Source of the DNA: Gautieria morchelliformis
Lineage: Eukaryota; Basidiomycota; Agaricomycetes; Gomphales; Gomphaceae
NCBI GenBank assembly: GCA_015179125.1
Contig: WHVA01000339.1
Location: forward strand, 1-64,000
Reading direction: 5' to 3'
Length of the DNA: 64,000 bases
The notes beneath the pieces were generated by a model. It worked only from the letters and a program-made list of their open reading frames with translations. It was not told where the DNA came from and did not search any database. Position numbers and translations under genes: made by a program. This document shows positions 34,691 through 46,246 of this stretch, piece by piece; position 1 is the first letter of the stretch; every line of letters begins with the position of its first letter.

Positions 34691-35359
34691 TGCTGTTACA
34701 TATCAAGATTTTGGCAAGTCGGAACTAGAAAGGACAATGGCTTCAACTTATATGTTGCACCCCCAATGAACTATCGTCCTAAGTATTTCGGATCACGAGT
34801 CGGAAGTTGGAACATATCGAACTAAACAGAAGTCAGAGCTTGCGTTGGAAACTGAGTCGGAAGGTGGAAGGCAGGAGGTGGAGAGACAGAGGTCTTGCAA
34901 AACTCACTATGCTAAGAACAGGAGATAGAGCAAAGGAAATCACGTATCGAAGGTGATTATCTGATTGCAGAATAACGAGCATACATGAGGGGCTTTTATA
35001 CAAAGAGCTGAGACAACATGTAATGGTGTAGTACTAAGCAAATTCTGGAGGGAGCTGAAGTCGGATAGACATGCGGGATAATTAACTAATTGGGAACAAG
35101 GGGACTACAAGGGGGGTGCAGGGTAGGGTATAACGATGGCAAAAGAACAAGGGGTCGGAAAGTATATCTGACATAAAGAAACAACGAGACTCCAAAGGGG
35201 CTGGACAGGTGGTCTTGCTGTGCTGTGAGGCGAGTCTGGTGGGTCCGAGTAATAGAGTCAAAAGAACAAAGGAATAAAACAATGGGTGGAATGTTGGAAT
35301 TATCGGAGGGTCAGAATGTGAGTGGAACTGAGTGTCGGAAGTCGGAAATGCATGGTCCT

Positions 35360-35455
35360 AACACATGCTACGCACACTATACTTGCAGGACACACTACAC
35401 TCCGGGAACACATGCCATACATAGGGACATGCTACCCATGAGGGGCACACAGACA
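35360..35455 (+). repeat. Minisatellite block 3
   Basis: Short block with ACACATGCTACGCACAC, GGACACACTACACTC and GGACATGCTACCCATG; same family as blocks 1 and 2. Confidence 0.7.
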
Positions 35456-35948
35456 TGGGAGAAATGGGTGGAGACATTACCTACCCTGATGCATTACTTA
35501 GAGCTACTTTCAATTGTGATAAGATGTGTTTTACTTATCCGAATAATTTTACTTATCCCAAGTTTTATTTACCCAATGTGTTTGACCTAACCATGGGTAT
35601 CCACCCTAGCAGTGGTCCCAGTGCATTCACATCCAATGGGTCCCCGGAAGTCCCTACCCAGTGCTGTGCCACATCCTGGTGTGCAGCACAGGGCCACGGT
35701 AGGAATTGACTTGCGATATGCAGCATTTTCACATGGACAGTTTTATGTTGCACTAATTGTAACAGAGTCCATGTTCTTTAGGGAAGGGAACACAACATGT
35801 AATATTGTATACAAACAGGTGCTGCTAAAGCCTGATTAATTATGTAGTTTCATTTCACCAAATATAATTCTGTAATACTATTGACTACCCCTGTGCGATG
35901 TTAACCTTACTTAACTAACCCGGTGCGAAGCATGGGTCTATTGGCTAG

Positions 35949-36149
35949 TAGACAAGATATATGAAGGTTGGTTTCCTCATTTTCTAGCGGCTAGTATTGT
36001 CCTATCTCAGAATTGCCCTATGATACTAGGTGGATTCAATCAAGTAAGAACAACTTTCTCATTCTCAGGAAGTCGGAGACTCTGACATCATCAGATATTT
36101 AATGTCTCCTTTCAATCTGATACCAAGGACGTAATAGCCCATATAAATA
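35949..36149. other. Spacer before the APH-like gene
   Basis: Probably holds the 5' exon and promoter of the gene that follows; I could not choose a start codon here. Confidence 0.4.
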
Positions 36150-37372
36150 TGCCATTCGGAGGAGGATCCGTCGTCCCAGATAACCAGCGTCGAAACCGCG
36201 TCAGTTCAGAGGTATCGTCCAAGTTATTCACATCTCAATGCAACAATTCATGTAACAAAGGCTGCCACTCTACATTGGCTTCGTGAACACACAACCATCC
36301 CTGTTCCCGAGGTGTTTGTGTTTGATGAGAACTTCAACAACGAAGTTGGAGCAGCATACATCATTGAAGAAAGAGTGGGTTGTTGTTTCTATATTTTGCG
36401 TCACGTTATCGAGGACATCCTAACTTCTTCCCAAGATCTTAGGATGCCCGCTTAGCGACGTTTGGTCTGATCCAATGCTGACATTCGAAGACCGAAAGAA
36501 GATAGTGCTGCAGCTCGCTGATTCCCAAGCTCAGCTGATATCCACATCTTTTCCCATGATTGGAAGCATATTCATGAATAAGGAGACGAAGGAATATGAG
36601 ATTGGCCCCCTGGCGCCACCCGTTCGGATTGAGCTGTCTCGGCTTCGAAAGGGTCCTTGGAAGACCGCACGCGATGAAATGAAGGCTTGGATCGAAGATC
36701 ATATGGAAGAGCTCAGAAGGGATCCGCATGCCGTGCTATCCTGGCGTCGTGGCGAGAATGTAGATTTCTCTCCTTCGACGATCTCTGCGTATCATGCGCT
36801 TTACTCGGGCATACTGACATTAATCGAGAACATAAAGCTTATCGATCGCTGCGATGACTCTTGGTGTCCCTTCGCTCTTTCACATCCTGATCTTACGAAG
36901 AACAATGTGTTGGTGGACTATAGTGATCCGACACGTGTTGTGGCATTGATAGATTGGGAAGGTGCCAATGTTGGGCCGTGGGTGAGTGAATACCAATCTG
37001 AGAGTTGCTGTTCATATTGTATCACTACAGTGGAAAAGGGAGCTTGATCTCGCATTTATCAGAGAAGAGGAAACCCAGCCCTGCTCGCCTACCGAGGAGC
37101 TGGAGTGGGGCCAGTTACGTGATGTATGGAACACCGTCCTCCAGCGCGGATACCCACCAGGTCTTTCCGCGCTTAACGCCAAAATCGGCTGGTTTATATC
37201 TCGGCTCTCCTTATTGGTTGAGCTGGGATCTGCGGCATGGAGTTCCTTGGAGGACACAGCTGAGACGATTGCTTCTTGGCGGTCTGATTGGCCTGAGCCT
37301 GATCCAGCATTCAAGCAAATTGACGAGTTCCTCACTCTTCATGGCTTATCACCTTCTGTGGAGTATGAATAA
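36150..37372 (+). CDS. Phosphotransferase-enzyme-family (APH-like) protein
   Basis: Exons 36150-36378, 36443-36981 and 37031-37372 join in frame across introns of 64 and 49 bp. The first seen exon reads SYSHLNATIHVTKAATLHWL, TIPVPEVFVFDENFN, AAYIIEERV. The second carries the kinase catalytic loop LSHPDLTKNNVLVD (H-x-D-x-x-x-x-N) and the metal-binding ALIDWEGA. The third runs RELDLAFIREEE to LSPSVEYE. This is the fungal expansion of the aminoglycoside/choline phosphotransferase fold; substrate unknown. The start is uncertain: a TAA lies just upstream of 36150, so a further 5' exon or a start inside the first exon is needed. Copia-3 is inserted 45 bp after the stop, probably in the 3' UTR. Confidence 0.78.
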
Positions 37373-37417
37373 GGTCACGGTAGGGACAAACTATGCAAGT
37401 ACTATCCTCGATAAGGC

Positions 37418-37721
37418 TGTTGGGGTTATCGGGGATAAGCTAGAACGCAGTCAGGGTGGAGGGGAGGTCGGCCAGGGTATTGTTTCGTGTCAGTAGCCTC
37501 GGCCATATGCCCGAGGCCGTATATAGTGCAACACCGTAGTTAGCGGCACCTCAGTGAACTACTTCTTTCACTGAGGTGCGTACCCTTTTCTATCGACATC
37601 TAGATATAGAGTTACTCACTATGTTAATAGCTTCTATATCTAGGTACAGTACTAATACACACTCAGTGAACTACCTCATTCACTGAGCTTCTATATCTAG
37701 CTACTGCGCATAACCGCTACA
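37418..37721 (+). repeat. Copia-3 5' LTR
   Basis: 304 bp, TGTTGGGGTT...CCGCTACA. A TATATA box lies at 37520-37525, just after a dyad (37496-37502 with 37511-37517). About five or six substitutions against the 3' LTR. Confidence 0.95.
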
Positions 37722-37736
37722 GGTTATGGGCCCCGC
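37722..37736 (+). promoter_or_regulatory. Copia-3 primer-binding site
   Basis: GGTTATGGGCCCCGC, the same initiator tRNA-Met anticodon-arm complement as in the other Copia elements. Confidence 0.8.
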
Positions 37737-39083
37737 AGAGCCCACCATGCCATCCTCTACCTCGAAGTCGTTCGCCATCCCAAAGCGGGCTCGGGATGGC
37801 ACGAACTGGGTAACTTGGAAAAGTCAGACGCTAGCTATGCTAGTGACGACTCGAGGTGCCAGACGGCACCTAGAGGGGACCGCTAGGATCCCCCCAACGC
37901 TTCCTACTTACCCGACCAGCCACACCTTGACAGAGATGGAGGAGGAGGAGTTAGAAGAGCTGGAAAAGCGCTGGGACGACTATCACCAGCGCGAGGCAAC
38001 TATCAAGGCAGATTTTCACCACTGTGCCCGACAGCGTCCTCATAGAGGTACGGAACCTGGACACCGCGAAGGAGGTCTGGGACGCCGTGTGCGCGAAGCA
38101 CGAGGCGAAGGCCCTCACCGTCAAAGTTGACATGCGCCGACGCATGTATGAAATGAAATGTGAGGATAACTCGAATGTCCGCACTCACCTAGAGTCGCTC
38201 ATGAAAATGCACGAACAACTTGCAAGCATGAACGCGGCACTCACTGACAACGATCTAGTAACCATCATCCTCGGTTCGCTCCTGAAGTCCTATCGCCCAC
38301 TGATAAACGCCATCATGATGTCTGCAACGCACGCGAAGGCAAGATTGGAACCCGATCAGGTGGTGGAAACGCTGATTGATGAGTTCGAACGAACTTACCA
38401 TCGAAGAACATCAACTCAAGGCCAGCGAGAATGCACTGGTAGCAGCGAAGGGCCGCGGAAAACCACAGCCACGCAGCGGGACCTCCAGCAGCGCTAGGAC
38501 TGACGTAGAATGTTGGAACTGCGGAAAAAAGGGGCATAAGAAGGCACATTGCTGCTCTAAGGCCAAGAAGAAGGACAAAAAAGAGGGTGACACTGACAAG
38601 AAAGGCACCGACTCGGCGAACACAGTGACAGGAGGCGAGGAATTCGCCTTCACGACGACATTTGCTGGGGCCGCACTTGCACTAGGAACGAGTCTGATAA
38701 CAGGCTGCAAGGTTGACGTCTACGACTCAGGAGCGTCAGGGCACATGTCACCAGACCGGCACCGGTTCGTTACCTTCAAAGAGATCGCGCCGTGCGTGAT
38801 CAACGCCGCAGACAAGACAATATTCCAGGCTACTGGGATAGGGAACATGAGGATAGGCATCCCCAACGGGAAAACAACGATGCACGTTACCTTGCGAGAC
38901 ATGTTGTATTGCCCGAACCTGGCATTCATGTTGATTTCCCTCATAGTGTTTTCCCGGGACGGGCTGGGCTCGAAAGCCCGGGTCAGGGCTCGGCTTTTGA
39001 GGGCTTGGGCTCAGTCGGGCTAAAGCCCAGGCTTGTGGGTGGGAGGGAAATTTTCGACAAATGTACATACGGTAGATATATCA

Positions 39084-42000
39084 CTACATTACTACTGTTT
39101 CATCCAGAACATTTTCCAGTTCTATCTCCAGGTCACTGTCTAAATCAACGACCTGTTCAGTTGAACCAGCCACTTTTCCATTGCCGATGATCTCCAGCTC
39201 CAGTGATGAAGTTGGAACGTCATCCCGGGCGAGTAAGTCATTCCTAAGGGTGCATTTAACGACCTGCAAAGCCTCAACGAGGTCCCCCTTCAATTGGTTC
39301 CGTCTTTTACTGATCGTGATCCCCGAGCTTGAAAATGCTCGTTCACTAGACACCGAGGAAGCCATAATTGGCAAGTAGTCGAAGGCGAGTGATGCCCATA
39401 CAGGGTAGAGTCGTTCATGGACTCCCCACCACTCGATAAGTCCCATACCATCGGGTAGCTGCTCCACTGCCCCCAGATATGCCTGGTAAGCTTGTAGCCA
39501 AGGTGCCTCGACCTCCATGAGGCTGCTGGAGCTGCTCAGAGTACGGACCAAGGCATTGGCAGGCTCTTCATCCTCGTCACCACTTAGCGCACCAAGAAGA
39601 AGCTTGAACCGACGCTTCTTCAGATTGGGAGTTGCATCGCATTTTCCAGCTGATCCTCTCAACCTCTCCCAATGCTGCTGGAACTGCATTAGTTGTCATT
39701 GTCAGCAGATATATTATTTAGTATGTAGTCCTTACGTACAATATCTTTCACTGTTCATGTAACCTTGACAGTCAGCTCATTGCCCCAGTGCTTCTCGAAA
39801 TGAATCATTTTGTATTCTGGGTGAAGCACTGCAAGGCAACTCAGTAAGTCTATGCGTCCACTTGTGTCCAAAATATACGCACCCATGCTCATTATGTATG
39901 CATGCAAGTCTTCGGTTTTGTTGTAGTAGTCAGCCAGTTTGCCGATGCCGGCCTGCAATGGCCCATCAAATTCCTCATATCCAGTTCGTGTGGCTAGACG
40001 GCTGGACCACAGTTCATGTAGCCCCTCTAATGCGGGGATTGCCACATGCTGTACAGTGTCAGCAAACTGATGAACAACATAGTTAGGACTCATTCCACTG
40101 TTGTAGTTACCAGGACTCACCCGGAGAAGTTGTAAAAATGTTTTCACTGAGTCCCATTCTCCAGTGGTTAGAGCGAGGTTCATCAGCTTCGTAGATTTGG
40201 CACGATCCTTCTCAAGGTGGGCAATTTCAAGCACGAAGTGGTTGACATGCTAGAGGAGCTGTCAGAATTACTAATACTTGTGAAAATAAATACAGACCTC
40301 TCTGTTGCGATAGGCCCGATCAAGCATTATGTATGTAGATGACCAGCAAACGACCATATCGAGCAATAGTGTGGTCGGATGTTTGACACCATGCTGCCGC
40401 TGAAGTGTCTGGTAAATTTCCTTGTGCTTGGCTGAGGACCATTCCTACGTGATCTTCTCAGTATCTTGGACACATTAAATAGAATTAAATAAACATATAA
40501 ACTCACTTTGACACAAATTGCATGGATGAGACCTACAGCATCCCGTTTTAGGGCGGTTGTGTCAGGGATATGCTCATCTGGGTGTTCAGGATCGTAATGC
40601 GGTGCCTTTGAGTGTGTTGATAACACCGCCTGTGTGGCCAGATTGATGCAGTGGGAAAGGCATCTGAAACAGTCAGCAGACTGGCATGAAAGCACTAAAG
40701 TGCAATGTTACCTGATGTGGCATTGAACTGGGCAATATATTTCACCGTGCATTCCTCAACACAACATGCCAACTCCTCCATCATGGTGGAGTTGTTGCTT
40801 GCGTTGTCACAAGTCACCAACCCAATCTGTGATGACATAGATAGTAGTGACAGTAATACAATTATGAAAATAAAGATATGTACCTTAGAGACCGCACCCA
40901 TGCGGTCAAACACTTTGAAAAGTGTTTGACCAAGGCATTTACCTGAATGTGCGCCGTTGAGCCGCACAAATCCAAGGAGGGCATTCTGCAATGTCAAGAC
41001 TTCCCTGGGCCTTTTCTCAAGCCAATGCCTGGTAACTGCGAAGTACCCGTCCACATTTGATGCCTGCCATGCATCACATGTGCACGAGATCAAACCTCAA
41101 AGGTGGGGGCTCTAGAACAAGTGCTGAGGTTAAAATTCATCATGGAAAGCGGTCCACTCACAGAAAATCGCTTTTTGAGATCACGCAAGTGCCCCTGGAA
41201 GATTGCTATTACCTCCAAGCGGGCCAGCTTGTGACCAGGGAGGTTGATGGTGTCCTTCGAACGGGACGCCATTTCCAACATGGCCCTGAAGTGTGAGTTG
41301 TCAAAAGCAGACACAGGCTATTCACATTGGGATTAGACTGGTGAAATAGGTGATTATAATATCAACTTACCTGATCAGTCGCAATCATCCATTCTACTGC
41401 GAGGCGCGTAAATGCGTCCTCGCTATATGGAGCTTTGGCAGGGGCCGGACCAAAATGGTCAGTCAAAAGCGCCTTGGCAGCTACCTTGGCATCCTTGACC
41501 ATGTTTGGCAATTTGCTAACAAAGCCGGTCTTGGCACACCACTCGTTGTATTTCCCCTGAATATGTATATACTGTTATTAACTGAATCAGTATATCTGTG
41601 TGAACTAACGCACCTGTGTGGGAACCATTGCTAATGGAAAAGCCTCGCGAAAAAAAGATTAAAATCGCTTTAAAATCCTGTTTTCCCAGCTGATAGTAGC
41701 TAATACATGTGGCTATTGTTGGGAGAACTCTATTCAAATATCCCTTAAATTTCCTCTTATTTCTTCGCCATTTAACTTGGCTTCCCTGGCTCAAAAACTC
41801 CTTATTCTGTCAGGCAGAGTTATGAACCCACGCACGTCCACAACTCTGCCACAGCCGCTCAGTTTCAAACTCCGACCGGAGCTTCCCACGAACCGTAAAC
41901 TCGGAGTTGCAGGCACTCAAGCACCTACAACTCCGGTACCTTGGCTCACTCAAACTCAGCCACTGAGACTGAATGTGTCCTCTACCGCTTACACAAGCCT

Positions 42001-42716
42001 GTGCAATTCAAACCCAGCTGGCACATGACTTGCATCATAGCAACCATGGCGGTGCAAGGCTGTGTACAAAGTCACACAAAGATGTACAAAGCCAAAACTA
42101 GGGTGCAGGTTTGATAAAGCCTATTGGATGAATGGATTCTCCAAACGCAACGCTACGACACCAAATAGGCCCCTTGATGTCATAGCGGCTGTGTAGGGCT
42201 GTGTAGGGCTGTGCAGGGCAGTGAAAGGCTGTGAAAGGCTGTGTAAGGCTGTGCAAACCAGGGAAGGTGATTGGCTATCTATTTCCAATTTCTTTGCACA
42301 AACACGCCACAATAGTTACGAGGGTATGTTTCAGCAGTGCAAATATTTACTTATGACATCACTCGCCTAATAGATAGAAGAACCCCATTTTACGTAATCC
42401 TGTGTATTTTACAATATAAAAGGAGGCCATTCTGACCTCCTTGACCATTCAAGCAATCTACCCATCTTCTATCCTACAGGTTTACCACTGGTCCCCGGAT
42501 TTTTTGGCAAGTTCTTTTGTTTCTTCTTCTTTGGTGGTTCCTCCTCAATGCCTCCTGACCTTTTGTTAGCATGTTTCGGCTTCCCTGGCACCTTCGCTAC
42601 GTTGCTGGGATCGAGAAGCGCCGCACTCGGCTTAACCACTCGGCCAGAACTACTTTTAATTGCAGGCGCAACTTCATCAACCTCATCATTGGTGCTATCT
42701 ACAACCATGGGACGCA
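39084..42716 (-). CDS. hAT transposase (multi-exon)
   Basis: N-terminal exon from about 42716 (VVDSTNDEVDEVAP, KSSSGRVVKPSAALLDPSN, then basic KKKKQK). The main body runs from about 41630: DNSHFRAMLEMASRSKD; GLISCTCDAWQASNVDGYFA; GFVRLNGAHSGKCLGQTLFK; GLVTCDNASNNSTMMEELA (catalytic-core Asp); LSHCINLATQAVLS; and the C-terminal dimerisation domain at 39084-39689 (YPVWASLAFDYLPIMASSVS, SERAFSSSGITISKRRNQL). Introns are short; I did not resolve every border, and 41800-42470 shows no recognisable coding sequence apart from repeats. No clear disabling stop was seen in the catalytic exons, so the element may be autonomous. The acidic tail DLDSDLEIELEN is shared with the deletion derivative in Copia-2. 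Confidence 0.83.
42187..42256 (+). repeat. 10-bp minisatellite (GGCTGTGTAG)x7
   Basis: Seven imperfect copies of GGCTGTGTAG (variants GGCTGTGCAG, GGCAGTGAAA, GGCTGTGAAA) inside the hAT element, in a long non-coding or intronic stretch. Confidence 0.85.
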
Positions 42717-44766
42717 TTGGAGACTGGGTGTGGTGGAGGAAAGAAATTTTTTTTTTATGTATTAGTATTTGGGTACCCATTGGATACAGTACATATATTT
42801 GGACAGATAAAGTACATATATATCTAGGTTTGGACAGCGATCGTCGATGGCGGCAACGATCAAGCTTGGCGCCCAAAAGCCCCAGGCTTAAGGGTCGGGC
42901 TCAGGCTTGCTAAATCTCAAGCCCGGCCCTCGCAGCGGGCTTGCCGAGGGCCGGGCTCGGCTCGGGCTTTCAAGGGCTCGGCTCGGGCTCAGCCCAGGCT
43001 TAAGCCCGACCCAGGAAAACACTATTCCCTCACGCGCTGCGACACTGCCGGGTACTCGGTCCTCCTGAAGGACCGACAATGCCTGATCCAAGACTCGAGA
43101 GGGGCGCTGCTGGGGCAGATCCCACTCTCGAACGGGCTCTACAAGGTAGAGCATAAGTCCATGGCTGCGCCGGCGAATGCAGTAATGAAAACGCTCGCCA
43201 TTGACGAGCTGCACGGGCGCATGCGCCACATATCCCCGCTGATCGCCCGCAAACTCGTCCGGGATGGTACCATAACAGGGCTAGACTTGGATGCGTCAAG
43301 TCAGCCGAGCTTTTGTAAAGCATGTGCACAAGCTAAGCCTACGCGCAAGCTGGTCCCGCAGGCGCAGGATGGACCGCGAGCCTCCACTTTCGGTGAAAAA
43401 GTCCACTCGGACGTCTGGGGGCCGGCGAAGCCCCAGAGCTACGATGGCAAGGAATATTTTGTCAGTTTCACTGATGACCACAATAGATGGACTTACCTTG
43501 TCCCCATGGCAAGGAAAGCCAAGGCATTCGGCTGCTACAAGCAATACGAGGCGTGGGTCGAGACCCAGCATGGTGCGAAAATAAAATGCCTGCAAACGGA
43601 TTGCGGCGGTGAGTATCTTTCGCAGGAATTTACTACGCACCTTAAGTCAAAGGGGACGGTACGGAGTCTTACCGTACATGACACGCCAGAGGAGAACGGG
43701 GTGTCGGAGCGTCTGAATAGAACACTGTTAGAGAACGTGTGAGCTATGATCCTGCCAGTGGACTTGCCCAAGTTCCTGTGGACCGAGTCAGTGCAGCACG
43801 CGGTCTGGTTGAAAAATCGTACCTCAACGCGCGCGCTCGACGGCAAAACGCCGTACGAGCTGGTACACAGCACAAAACCTGATCTCACGGACCTACCTGA
43901 GTGGGGCACAGTAGTCTTTGTGCTGAAAGAACATTCCAGCAAGCTGGATGCAAAGTCGGACGAGGGCAGGTGGATGGGGTACAGCGACGAGAGTAAAGGG
44001 CACAGGGTTTACTGGCCCAGAAAACGCCGCATCACGGTCGAACGTAATGTCAGGTTCGACGCCCCTATCCTTGTGACTCCTGCTGACGCACTGGCTGAGG
44101 GGGAGTCTGACCCTCAGGGCAGCCAGGGCGCCAGCAGCACCCATCAGGCCCAAAGACCACCGCTGCTACCGCCAGCACTACCACAACAGACCGCGCGGAT
44201 CGACCCGCTCGAGGGGTTCGAGAGGGTGGATGCACTGCCAGACCCGCCACAGGGTAGGGGCCAGCGCACACGAAAACCTTCTGCGTACGTGCGAGGGATC
44301 GCGGACGGCGCCGGCAGCAGTACGGACCGCGCAAACGCTCCCACCTACCCGCGAGGATTGCCGCTACCCACGGATGGCACGGCGTTGGCTGCTCTGGCAG
44401 AGCTGGACAGTGGCATCGCCGCCAAGCCTGAGGGGGAGACATGCCGCCCCCTCAAGTACTCGATGGCAGCAGTGGCACGCGACGCGGGGGACGACCCGAT
44501 CAGCATGGCTGACGCGCGTTCCCACGACGACTGGCCGCTGTGGGACGCCTCGATCAAGTGTGAGCTGCGCCAGCACGCGGATCTAGGCACTTGGGACCTG
44601 GTGGAACCACCGGATGGCGTGAGCATCGTGGGGAGTAGGCTTGTCTTCCACTACAAGCCCTCAACGTGCCGATCACCGAGACAGTTTACATGCGTCAACC
44701 CAAGGGCTATGAAGTCACTGGCAGGGAAAACCACGTCTGCCGCCTTAACCATGCGATCTACGGGTT

Positions 44767-46246
44767 TGTTAGGGATCGTCCACAAAGTAGCTACCTATTT
44801 ATGAACATTTACTAGGTAGTTAATTAGTTTCAAACGTCCTCAAGGAAGGTTGTATTAATATTTCTATGCTACACTCACATTGGGTCCACAAGATACAACA
44901 ATCTCTTGATAGTTTAGCTAAGAATCCCCACGGTCACCTGACTATCACATGACCTCAAAAACAGCTCAAAGTCACCTGATCATCCACAGTCACCTGACAA
45001 TCACCTGACCTCATAGTCACCTGATTATCTACAGTCACCTGACAATCACCTGACCTCAAAGTCACTTGATTATCTACGGTCACCTGACAATCACATGACA
45101 CAGTCACATGACCTCAATCCAGCATGAAGTCACATGACTTTCCTTCGTCACATGATAATCACATGAGCGTGGGAGTTTCTTACATACTCTTAGCTTTACT
45201 GTCACAGAGCTGTGACTTTAACCCAATATAGCAATAGAACCTTCCACAGCCTTCCAATAGTTTCCAAACCTTTCCTGAAGCTTCTCTAAGCTTCCACAAG
45301 GTTCTTCACAGTAGTAGAAGCCTCTACAAGGTTCCTGGCAGTAGTTACATAAGCTAGATAGATGCAGTATAAATAGCCTGCAGTTTTAGCAGTGAAGCAA
45401 TCAATCATCTTTCACCCAAACCACTCATACCTTGAGTAACTGAAGTGTGACTTCAACACAGCCTTGTACCGAAGTACTGGCTCACTGACTTGGCTACAGT
45501 CTAAGATTGCAGCAACTCTGATTGGCTCTGAGAAGTACAAGAGTGCTCTATTTTAATTGCAGCAGGCTCTGACTAATCGCGCTGTGAACAGCAACATTAC
45601 TAAGAGTAACTGATTAGTAATCCTGTACCATTAGACGCCACTCTGAGCAGTGATCTAATAGACTTGGTTATTAGTTATTCAATTCACACAATAGATTATT
45701 AACTTAACTCTGAGTTAAGTGGGTTAATAGCCTTTTGAGTAATTGATCTTTCTTGATCAATCAACGCACTACAGATATTAACCTAACTCAGGGTAAGTGA
45801 GTTAATATCCTACGTTTGTTGAGTTGGAAAACCAGAAAAGCCACAAGAATAGTGACATACTTGAACTGAGGAAGAGTTCAAGCGCAGAACTATCTTTTCA
45901 CGTCTTGGGGATTATTGTTGTCTTTAACTCACTCGACCCGCGGTCCTAAGACTCTAGGTAGCTTTCCCCCTTAAAGTATCTGGACCCTTGGACGCCTATA
46001 AACATTCTTTGACCTCACAAAGTATTGCACAATCTAAGAACTACACGTGTTCAGTTAAATCTCTATTGCTACACTTCCTGTACCAATACTGATTCTGATT
46101 GTTCACCGGAGTATAATTTCTTAATTGGGTTCTCCGTTAAAATAGTTTCGAAGCTTGCGTGTGCTTGTAAAGTCAAATCTCTGATTGAACTTTAGAATTG
46201 TGTTTAACACCACAGTTTTACGTTTAGTTCAACGGGTTCCAAAACA
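44767..46246 (+). mobile_element. Large solo LTR (1480 bp) inside the Copia-3 reverse transcriptase
   Basis: Begins TGTTAGGGATCG and ends TTCCAAAACA, with a perfect 5-bp duplication GGGTT (44762-44766 and 46247-46251). Without it the conserved YG-LKQSGREW motif is restored. No coding sequence. A TATA box (TATAAATA) lies at 45368-45375. The size suits a Gypsy-type LTR, but the superfamily cannot be told from a solo LTR. Confidence 0.88.
44935..45168 (+). promoter_or_regulatory. E-box-like array upstream of the solo-LTR TATA box
   Basis: Fifteen CAC(C/A/T)TG hexamers in about 230 bp, mostly as TCACCTGA or TCACATGA, arranged in an imperfect tandem repeat about 200 bp before the TATA box. CANNTG is the binding motif of bHLH factors; use by the element is inferred. 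Confidence 0.6.

Larger units (their letters stand above)
32306..35948 (+). mobile_element. Candidate non-autonomous Helitron (3.6 kb)
   Basis: The right end carries a GC hairpin (35919-35936, CCCGGTGC/GCATGGG), then TCTATTGG and CTAG followed by T. The left end reads A then TCTATAGTATAAAG. These match Helitron rules: 5' TC, 3' hairpin plus CTRR, insertion between A and T, no target duplication. No Rep/helicase gene is present, so it would move in trans. The interior consists of satellite-like blocks. The 3' end is persuasive; the 5' end is a guess made from the motif alone. Confidence 0.45.
38944..43024 (-). mobile_element. hAT transposon, full length (4081 bp), inside Copia-3
   Basis: Ends TAGTGTTTTCC / GGAAAACACTA with imperfect extension into GGG(A/T)CGGG, and a perfect 8-bp target duplication TTCCCTCA (38936-38943 and 43025-43032), the size expected for hAT. 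Subterminal regions (38955-39040 and 42880-43015) are packed with GGGCTCGGGC-type repeats, likely transposase-binding sites. One transposase gene on the minus strand. Confidence 0.93.
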
